A stretch of DNA of 34,773 nt from Bacteriovoracaceae bacterium (GTDB lineage: Bacteria; Bdellovibrionota; Bacteriovoracia; Bacteriovoracales; Bacteriovoracaceae). The stretch spans positions 1 through 34,773 of the forward strand of contig JAOARC010000049.1 in NCBI GenBank assembly GCA_025210745.1, written 5' to 3'. Below the pieces are notes generated by a model, which saw only the letters and a program-made list of their open reading frames with translations, had not been told where the DNA came from and did not search any database. The position numbers and the translations under genes were made by a program. Shown here piece by piece: positions 1 through 6,133 of the stretch (position 1 is its first letter; every line of letters begins with the position of its first letter).

Positions 1-149
1 TAAAAAAAATAAAATGTAATTCAAACTTTGATTGTCGTTTACAGTTTTCTTGTGTAAATGATAAATGTTCAGCTTCAGCAAAGGCTTGTAGCTTTGATTC
101 TGATTGTCGTATTCAAGGTACCTGTGCTTCTAAAGTATGTGTATTTTAA
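1..149 (+). CDS. 3' end of a Cys-rich protein (5' truncated by window edge)
   Basis: The frame starting at base 3 is open to a TAA at 147-149 and gives about 48 residues. It shows two similar Cys-rich units of the pattern C-x5-C-x5-C-x4/5-C: one runs from CNSNFDC and the second from ACSFDSDC to the C-terminus. Such spacing suggests disulfide-bonded repeats in an exported or surface protein, but most of the gene lies outside the window and no function can be assigned. The stop overlaps the stop of the convergent reductase gene by about three bases, so the two genes end tail to tail with no spacer. I am fairly sure it is coding, because Cys spacing is kept between the two units. Confidence 0.55.
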   Translation, partial: KKIKCNSNFDCRLQFSCVNDKCSASAKACSFDSDCRIQGTCASKVCVF

Positions 150-946
150 TACTTTGTTTGAGCAAATGACTTTACAACAGTTTGATCAAAATAATTAGAG
201 CTCATTCCTGCATCAACGATAAGGGTTTGAGCATTTACACCACTTGAAATATCAGATAGTAAAAAACCAACAGTTGATGCTACTTCACTTGTTTTAAGGG
301 CTTCTTTTCTCATTGTTAATTCAGTTGAAAATAAGTAGTTCTCTATATAATCGGGGATACCAGCACTTGCTGATGTCTTTAGAGGACCAGCTCCAATACT
401 ATTAAATCTAATATTAGAAAACTCACTAAATGATTTAGCTAGATAGCAAACCGTTGTATCTAACATAGCTTTAATTGGACCAAGATATCCATAGCTTGTG
501 GCTTTAGTATTTGAAATAGATATTGTTACTACACTTGCATTTTTATTCATAATATCTTTTAGCTCATTAGCAATCTCTACTAATGAAAAAGATGAAATTT
601 GAGCTGCTTGTAAAAAGTCAGATCGATTTGTTTCATGAAATGGCTTTGGTCCTTCACTAAAGTTTGCAAAGGCAATAGAGTGAACAAAACCATCTAAAGA
701 TTCAGTATGCTTTAAAATATTTTCTTTTAGTTTTCCTAGATCATCTGCATTTTCAACATCTAAGATAAAAGAATTTGACTCAGGAAAAATCTTATCAATT
801 TGAGATTTATTTTGTTCATTTTGAGCAGAAAAAATAACTTTAGCTCCAGCTGCTAGTAGAAATTTAGCAGTATGAGTGGCCACACTTTTTTTATTAGCAA
901 CTCCAGTTATAAAATATGTTTTATCTTTAAAATTTAATGAACTCAT
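146..946 (-). CDS. fabI: FabI-family enoyl-ACP reductase-like protein
   Basis: Short-chain dehydrogenase of the FabI branch, expected to reduce trans-2-enoyl-ACP with NAD(P)H in the last step of a fatty-acid elongation cycle. The N-terminal cofactor loop GVANKKSVA (residues 15-23) matches the FabI-type G-V-A-x-x-x-S-I-A. Tyr152 and Lys159 form Y-x6-K, and NSIGAGPLKTSASAG (about 182-196) matches the FabI substrate loop. The first Tyr of the classical Y-Y-K set is replaced by Ile, and that loop is two residues short, so substrate preference may differ. I chose the ATG at 946: it has AGGA about 8 bases upstream, inside the end of fabZ, and leaves a 2-base gap. The in-frame ATG at 967 would overlap fabZ. 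It is the last gene of a four-gene unit. Length (266 aa) is normal. Confidence 0.82.
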   Translation of the reverse strand: MSSLNFKDKTYFITGVANKKSVATHTAKFLLAAGAKVIFSAQNEQNKSQIDKIFPESNSFILDVENADDLGKLKENILKHTESLDGFVHSIAFANFSEGPKPFHETNRSDFLQAAQISSFSLVEIANELKDIMNKNASVVTISISNTKATSYGYLGPIKAMLDTTVCYLAKSFSEFSNIRFNSIGAGPLKTSASAGIPDYIENYLFSTELTMRKEALKTSEVASTVGFLLSDISSGVNAQTLIVDAGMSSNYFDQTVVKSFAQTKY

Positions 947-948
947 CT

Positions 949-1368
949 TTATCCTACAAGTGAGCATGCAAAGTTAATTTGCACGCATGTTTTTCCATCT
1001 ACTTTTATATTTCCTTTTAAAAAGGCCGTGTTATCAATCTGCTCATCTAGTTTCACTTCTATTATGATTTCATCCCCTGGGCGTACGATCTTTTTAAATT
1101 TAGCACTTTTAATTCTACTTACAACAGCAGTTTTACCAGTGATTCCACCTTCCATAATATAGCTCATAAGAAGTGCACCTGTTTGAAAAGCAGCTTCAGA
1201 TAAAAGCACACCGGGCATGATTGGATCGCCTGGAAAATGACCTTTAAAAAAGTCTTCTTTTCCAGTGATAAGCTTTGAAGTTGTTACACTATTTTCAGTT
1301 CTATCAACAATCTTTTCAATAAATAAAAATGGATCCCTTTGGGGGATTCTAGCTAAAATCTCTTCCAT
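949..1368 (-). CDS. fabZ: FabZ-like 3-hydroxyacyl-ACP dehydratase
   Basis: A 139-residue hot-dog fold dehydratase expected to convert 3-hydroxyacyl-ACP to trans-2-enoyl-ACP in the cytoplasm. The catalytic segment GHFPGDPIMPGVLLSEAAFQ (residues 43-62) carries His44 and Glu58, the His/Glu pair of FabZ. Length fits FabZ. The ATG overlaps the fabG stop as TAATG, and the segment AGGTGGA about 8 bases upstream is a strong ribosome site, so the genes are very likely translationally coupled. Its position between a ketoacyl reductase and an enoyl reductase gives the natural reaction order. It could be a paralogue of the housekeeping fabZ (normally beside lpxA/lpxD) serving a special lipid, because none of those neighbours is here. 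Confidence 0.87.
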   Translation of the reverse strand: MEEILARIPQRDPFLFIEKIVDRTENSVTTSKLITGKEDFFKGHFPGDPIMPGVLLSEAAFQTGALLMSYIMEGGITGKTAVVSRIKSAKFKKIVRPGDEIIIEVKLDEQIDNTAFLKGNIKVDGKTCVQINFACSLVG

Positions 1369-2096
1369 TATAGTCCACCTGAAACTTCAATCGTTGTTCC
1401 TGTGATATAACTTGCTTTTTCACTAGCTAGAAACATAACCGTGTGAGCTACTTCATCAGTTGATCCAAATCTTTTCATAGGAACCTGTGATTTATAAGCT
1501 TTAACTTGATCTTCAGGAAGATCTTTAATTAATTCTGTTTCAATAAATCCCGGAGCCACATTATTAACAGTGATTTTTCTTTTAGCGACTTCTTTAGATA
1601 AAGTCTTGGATAAAGCAATCTGACCTGCTTTAGAAGCTGCATAATTTGCTTGACCTGATAAACCTAGCATTCCACCAATAGATGACATATTAATAATTCT
1701 TCCATATCTATTTTTCATCATCTTAAGAACAGCGTGCTTTGACATATTAAAGGTACCTTTAAGGTTGATATTAAGAACCATGTCCCAATCATCTTCGCTC
1801 ATTGATGCTGCAATATTATCTTTTCTAATTCCACTATTATTAACTAGGATATGTAGATCATCTACAGTTTCAAAAAATGCTTCACATTCATTCATTTTAG
1901 ATACATCAAATTTAGCTAGCTTTAGTTTATCTCCAAAAGAGTTCATTTCAGTTTTAAAAACATTAGCTGCTTCATCAGATCTGCAATAAGTTGCGTAAAC
2001 AGTAGCTCCTGCTTCAAGAAGGGCCTTTGTTACAGCAGCTCCAATTCCTCTTGTTCCACCAGTTACAATAGCCGTTTGATTTTCAAAATTATACAT
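1368..2096 (-). CDS. fabG: FabG-like 3-oxoacyl-ACP reductase
   Basis: Short-chain dehydrogenase/reductase of 242 residues, expected to reduce 3-oxoacyl-ACP to 3-hydroxyacyl-ACP with NADPH. Seen: nucleotide-binding TGGTRGIG (residues 12-19), NNSG (86-89, the NNAG motif), Ser138/139, and Y152-x3-K156 inside GQANYAASKAG, which is close to typical FabG. The ATG at 2096 is preferred: AAGGA sits 7 bases before it and it overlaps the upstream stop as ATGTATAA. An in-frame ATG at 2111 lacks such a site and would add five residues. It lies between the FAD oxidoreductase and fabZ in one transcript. The family is broad, but linkage to fabZ and fabI supports an acyl-ACP substrate. Confidence 0.87.
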   Translation of the reverse strand: MYNFENQTAIVTGGTRGIGAAVTKALLEAGATVYATYCRSDEAANVFKTEMNSFGDKLKLAKFDVSKMNECEAFFETVDDLHILVNNSGIRKDNIAASMSEDDWDMVLNINLKGTFNMSKHAVLKMMKNRYGRIINMSSIGGMLGLSGQANYAASKAGQIALSKTLSKEVAKRKITVNNVAPGFIETELIKDLPEDQVKAYKSQVPMKRFGSTDEVAHTVMFLASEKASYITGTTIEVSGGL

Positions 2097-3549
2097 GTAT
2101 TTGTCCTTCATCCATTACATTATTTTTTTCTAGTTCATATAAGTAGCTTTCAATTTCATTAGATTGGATAACTCCATAGTTTGCAGCTCCAAGCCAACCA
2201 CTCATAATAATTCCCACAGAACCTGCGTGAAATAATCCTTTTACTTGTTTATGTAGATTCATACTCACTTCAAGTCCTTCAAATTTAGTTCCAAAAGATG
2301 ATCCACCTTCATGGTGAACATATTTTTTAACTGTTCTAGGAGTTGCTGCATCCACATAATCAATTCGTTCGATAATATCAGGAATAAACTTCTTTAAAGA
2401 CTCAATGGTCTCATCGATCATGATTTGTTTTTCTTTTTTATAAGTATCTTCATCTAGATCATTCCAATCACTAAAGTGAGAGTTGGTTGAAGATACGATT
2501 GAATATCTAGGTTCTTCATCATATGGGCGACCTTCTGGGTAATAAACAGAAAAAGTTCTACTTGTGATCTTAAAATCTAAAAGAGCATTAGTATCAAAAG
2601 TAGGGTGAGTAGATGTGAAAACTAGATCTCCAATATATGGTATTTTCATTTGCGGCTTTATGGCCATATATACTTGGCAGCTAGATGAATTCATTCTAAC
2701 CGCTTTAGTTTTTTCAATAAAGTTTGGACTAAAGTGATTCTCTCCTGCCATATTTAAAATTGTTGATCTAAGATTTGCATTAGATAGTACAACTTTAGAT
2801 TTTATATATTGATCTTTTAGCATAACACCTTTTGCTATACCATTTTCGATTACAATCTTATCGATTTTAGATAGCTTTTTAATATCTACATCATTAGATA
2901 GAAGCTCTTCTTGCATCATTTTAATTAAATGATCAGTTCCGCCTTTAAAAGTATAAACACCTCTAGACATAAAATTTGAAAATACAATTCCATAAGTAAT
3001 AGCAGGATCGTCTAGAGTTGAACCATTAGCATAAACAATTGGCTCCATTAAAAATCTTACGATATCAATTCTACCCGGAAAGAACTTTTCAAAAAGATCT
3101 CTATTTGTCATAGATTGATCATCATAAAAGTTCATATTTTCTATAAAATCATAAAAATCATTTACTGTTTCAAGTTCAACTTTAAATTCATTAACTAACT
3201 TATCTGTGAAATCTTCACGAGTAAATTTTGATTGAATAGAGTACTGAGGATTGATAAATCTTACATCTTCTAATTGAACAATATGATCAGCAATCTTTTT
3301 ATTCCAATACTTTCTACAAGTCTTTTTCATTCCAAATGGAAAACCATGTAGGGATACATCAAAAACATGTTTTTTATTTGCTCTATAAAACCAAGTGGCA
3401 AATCCACCTAATTTATTATGGGCCTCTAGTAATAAAACAGATCTTCCATTTTTAGCTAGACGATTGGCTGCCGTCATACCAGCTAGACCTGATCCTATGA
3501 TAATGACATCATAGTCTTTTGTGACTTTGTCTTTTCTTTTTAGTAGCAT
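2089..3549 (-). CDS. CrtI/phytoene-desaturase-like FAD oxidoreductase
   Basis: A 486-residue flavoprotein of the amine-oxidase/CrtI superfamily (phytoene desaturase, carotenoid isomerase, retinol saturase). The FAD-binding Rossmann start is DVIIIGSGLAG (residues 14-24), followed by an acidic strand end (LLLEAHNKLGG). The C-terminal GLFHAGSVGIIMSGWLGAANYG segment is the second FAD contact of the family. No signal peptide or membrane helix is visible. It is the first gene of a unit that continues through fabG, fabZ and fabI, so a substrate in lipid or polyene acyl chemistry is a reasonable inference; carotenoid work is less likely because no crtB/crtE neighbour is present. Its start has only a weak GGA ribosome site. 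Substrate and reaction direction cannot be read from the sequence. Confidence 0.75.
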   Translation of the reverse strand: MLLKRKDKVTKDYDVIIIGSGLAGMTAANRLAKNGRSVLLLEAHNKLGGFATWFYRANKKHVFDVSLHGFPFGMKKTCRKYWNKKIADHIVQLEDVRFINPQYSIQSKFTREDFTDKLVNEFKVELETVNDFYDFIENMNFYDDQSMTNRDLFEKFFPGRIDIVRFLMEPIVYANGSTLDDPAITYGIVFSNFMSRGVYTFKGGTDHLIKMMQEELLSNDVDIKKLSKIDKIVIENGIAKGVMLKDQYIKSKVVLSNANLRSTILNMAGENHFSPNFIEKTKAVRMNSSSCQVYMAIKPQMKIPYIGDLVFTSTHPTFDTNALLDFKITSRTFSVYYPEGRPYDEEPRYSIVSSTNSHFSDWNDLDEDTYKKEKQIMIDETIESLKKFIPDIIERIDYVDAATPRTVKKYVHHEGGSSFGTKFEGLEVSMNLHKQVKGLFHAGSVGIIMSGWLGAANYGVIQSNEIESYLYELEKNNVMDEGQIHV

Positions 3550-3640
3550 CGCATATTCCAGGTTGTTTGTATCGTTATCTAACAGGATATTAGCAAAATA
3601 ATGATGTATTAACTATATCTTTCTAGAAATGAAAGTTGGA

Positions 3641-3762
3641 TAAGCCTAAGATGAGCATATGTTTAAGTTTTATCTAAGCCTAACATAGAAAATAATCTTA
3701 TTTTTCTTACTATTTTTATTATGCCTAAGTTATTTAAGCTCCATTAATCAGAATAGCTTAGG
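3641..3762 (+). promoter_or_regulatory. CCTAAG repeat cluster and leader hairpin before the FGE-like lipoprotein gene
   Basis: Three direct copies of GCCTAA (3644, 3678, 3723) and one inverted copy (CTTAGG, 3757-3762) lie within 120 bases. The last two form a 10-bp RNA stem with one U-G pair, 3724-3733 with 3753-3762. The right arm ends in the first two G of the ribosome site GGGGAGG (3761-3767). The structure could mask the ribosome site, or the copies could be protein-binding sites in the divergent promoter region. Function is inferred. Confidence 0.4.
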
Positions 3763-3772
3763 GGAGGTTTTT

Positions 3773-4684
3773 ATGAAAAAAAATATTCTTTTTATTTTAT
3801 CAACGATATTTGTTTTTTCTTGTAAGGATATAGATATTGATTCGGCTGCTAAGTCATCTACTAAAGTAGGTCCTCCAAATTTAGCACCGCAAGAAGAATG
3901 GATCCAAATTCCAGCCAATGCTGGAGGAATGGGACTTACTAGTTTTTACGTTATGAAATATGAAGCAAAAGCTATGCTTAATGATGAAAGCTCAGTTAAC
4001 TCAACAGGAACAACAGCAAGTCCATCAACTCATAAGCCTGTTAGCTTAAAAGATAATCAGCCCTGGAGAAATATTAGTGCGAATGAAGCTGCCGCTGAAT
4101 GTGAATCACTAGGTAATGGATATCACTTAATATCAAATCCAGAGTGGATGGCAATAGCTCGAGATATAGAAACTCAAGCTGCAAACTGGACAGGTGGGTC
4201 CGTTGGTTCTGGCTGCTTATATAGAGGTAATTCAGGAGAAACAACAACTGGAGATGGAACTAATGTGACTGATTCTTGTGGTTATGATGGGGCAAATCCA
4301 GAAGCAGGTTCAAATAGAGACTTAAGAGCAAAGCACACTTTGTCTAGTGGGGACACTATTTTTGATATTTCAGGAAATATTGATGAAATGGTTGACTGGG
4401 ACAAAGATACAATTGGTTTTCAGTTAGGACCAACAGGTTGCTTTGGAGGAGAACTTAGTTCTTCACCATGCGGATCCTTAGTGGATGCTGATTACAATAC
4501 ACAAAATGGTGGATATAACAGAACCAATGGAGTTGGATGGTTTAATGGAGGCTTTGGAGGCGCAGCTTGGAGAGGTGGGTCTTGGCAAAGCGTTAATTAT
4601 GCAGGCGCATTTAGCTTAAGCTTTAGTGGATCAGCAATAGGATCTGGACAATGGACAGGATTTCGCTGTGTTTATAGACCTTAA
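3773..4684 (+). CDS. Lipoprotein with formylglycine-generating-enzyme (SUMF1) fold, probably non-catalytic
   Basis: 303 residues with a lipoprotein signal peptide (MKKNILF...FVFSC, Cys17). The remainder matches the FGE-sulfatase/SUMF1 fold: an N-terminal EEWIQIPAN strand, HKPVSLKDNQPWRNISANEA (about 75-95), ISNPEWMAIARD, then DISGNIDEMVDW (the GN-W-EWV motif), WRGGSW and a final GFRCVYRP. The stretch after RGGSW, which carries the paired active-site Cys in true formylglycine-generating enzymes, has no Cys and lacks the usual Arg residues. An enzymatic role is therefore unlikely; a binding or structural envelope role is more plausible. The very strong ribosome site GGGGAGG lies 5 bases before the ATG, next to a leader hairpin. 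Low charge and many Gly, Ser and Asn fit a cell-surface protein. Confidence 0.75.
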   Translation: MKKNILFILSTIFVFSCKDIDIDSAAKSSTKVGPPNLAPQEEWIQIPANAGGMGLTSFYVMKYEAKAMLNDESSVNSTGTTASPSTHKPVSLKDNQPWRNISANEAAAECESLGNGYHLISNPEWMAIARDIETQAANWTGGSVGSGCLYRGNSGETTTGDGTNVTDSCGYDGANPEAGSNRDLRAKHTLSSGDTIFDISGNIDEMVDWDKDTIGFQLGPTGCFGGELSSSPCGSLVDADYNTQNGGYNRTNGVGWFNGGFGGAAWRGGSWQSVNYAGAFSLSFSGSAIGSGQWTGFRCVYRP

Positions 4685-4686
4685 AT

Positions 4687-4702
4687 AGAGTAGATCTACT
4701 CT
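4687..4702. repeat. Perfect 16-bp palindrome
   Basis: AGAGTAGATCTACTCT starts three bases after the lipoprotein stop codon and is followed by TTTAATG. It can fold as a 6-bp stem with a GATC loop, so it may be a weak terminator; the alternative is a dimeric protein site. No long T run follows, so termination is uncertain. Confidence 0.5.
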
Positions 4703-4751
4703 TTAATGATAAACAATCGGTGCGTATATAGATTATAGTTAAAAAAGAGTA

Positions 4752-4793
4752 AAAAATATTTATGATGTCATTAAATACATCATAAATATTTTT
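4752..4793. repeat. 17-bp perfect inverted repeat with 8-base loop
   Basis: The arms 4752-4768 and 4777-4793 are exactly complementary over 17 bases, separated by CATTAAAT. The stem is almost all A/T, with ATGATGT/ACATCAT near the loop, and T runs follow on both strands. It lies between the lipoprotein and metalloprotease genes, 58 bases before the latter. It could be a bidirectional terminator or attenuator, or an operator. Confidence 0.6.
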
Positions 4794-4850
4794 ATATTTT
4801 TACTAAGTCATTTTTAAGTTATAGCTCTTATTAGATAATAGGGGTGAAAA

Positions 4851-5951
4851 ATGAATAAAAATTTGATCGTATTACTTTTAGCTTTAATAGTATCTTTTAC
4901 AGCTCAGGCACAGCTTAAATGTCCTGAATGGGCAGATACTTTTAGAAAAATATATGCTGATGAAAGTGGTCTTCTTGAAGCTGATTATTACGAAGAAGAT
5001 GCCTCTAGTACTATTAGTTGTCGTGATGTCGCCAAAATTGGAAATGTTGTAAATGAAGTACATAGTCTTCTAGGTAGTAAAATAAGAAAACCCGATAAAC
5101 TCATTCTTAATGTTATGAATGATTACGAGAATGCTTATGTTGCTGGGCCACTAATTAATGTGCCAACGACTCTTCTTGTACAGGGACTTACTAAGCATCC
5201 ACGTTATACTAAAACTGTATGGGTACATGAGTATGGACATGCTATTTTAGATGAAAATTTGAAGACAAAAGTACGTGGTTGGAAGACACTACATTTATAC
5301 TTAGAAAAATATATACATGCATCAATAAAATCGGCTCGAGCTGAAGACAAAATAATCAAGCTTCAAGATATTATGGATGAGTTAGAAAACCAAGGCCATG
5401 CAAAAGAAGCATTAAAAATTAAAAATAAACTGGACAAAGTAGTTAAAGAGTCTGATTTTCTAGATGAAAGAGTTTACAAGTTAGAAGCTGAGTTATTAAA
5501 AAGAGAAAAGTTAAATATTATGGCCATGCCTTATCATGAACTTTTTGCAGATGTTTTAGCTGTTGTTTATGATAAAGATGGAGCAGCTGTAAGCAAGGCT
5601 CTAAGTAGAACAAAGTTTATGAATCATCATCATCAAGAATATAGAACGAGTGTAAGACATAGAGATTTTACTGATAGAAATAATAGAATTGATCGATTTA
5701 AAGGAAGTGTCCATGATATTCATGGCTATTTTGCTCCTGTAAGATATCACCTTTGGACAAATTATCTTAGAAGGCCAAGTTATCTAAGAGAAAGCTCAAA
5801 GACATTAAAAAAAGTTCTTGATGCAATTGTATCTGAAATTAATTATTTACTTCAGTTTTCAGATCGTTACGAAGACTTTTTTGAATTTGATATAAAAAAG
5901 ATTAATGAAAGGTTGATAAAAGAGATTGATAAGCAGTTTAGTCAAAAGTAA
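4851..5951 (+). CDS. Secreted HEXXH zinc metalloprotease-like protein
   Basis: 366 residues with a clear Sec signal peptide (hydrophobic 4-17, AQA cut near residue 20). HEYGH at 126-130 is an HExxH zinc site in a hydrophobic helix (VWVHEYGHAIL). Further on, YHELFADVLAV (228-238) gives Glu230-x-x-Ala-Asp234, which looks like the third zinc ligand helix of gluzincin-type peptidases. Between them, residues about 160-220 are highly charged and probably helical or coiled-coil, a large insert. I cannot name the peptidase family. The ATG follows AGGGGTG at suitable spacing. The gene stands alone downstream of two inverted repeats. A periplasmic or extracellular protease is the inference. Confidence 0.72.
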   Translation: MNKNLIVLLLALIVSFTAQAQLKCPEWADTFRKIYADESGLLEADYYEEDASSTISCRDVAKIGNVVNEVHSLLGSKIRKPDKLILNVMNDYENAYVAGPLINVPTTLLVQGLTKHPRYTKTVWVHEYGHAILDENLKTKVRGWKTLHLYLEKYIHASIKSARAEDKIIKLQDIMDELENQGHAKEALKIKNKLDKVVKESDFLDERVYKLEAELLKREKLNIMAMPYHELFADVLAVVYDKDGAAVSKALSRTKFMNHHHQEYRTSVRHRDFTDRNNRIDRFKGSVHDIHGYFAPVRYHLWTNYLRRPSYLRESSKTLKKVLDAIVSEINYLLQFSDRYEDFFEFDIKKINERLIKEIDKQFSQK

Positions 5952-6133
5952 TCTGAGTATGAGGCTTGATAGATAAAATTGATTTATAACTTTGTGTCTA
6001 AATATGTTTTTTACTGCTAGGCAAATATGAATTACACTTCGTACAAAGATTTGTGTTTAATGTTTCAGATCAAAGTATTTTCTTTTTTATAAGTGTAGCA
6101 TAACCTTTACTAGCTATTGCATAAGTATGGAGA

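Noticed and set aside
5952..6133. Possible small ORF or RNA between convergent genes
   Set aside because: Only short frames without ribosome sites and no clear stem structure are visible; likely plain 3' intergenic sequence.
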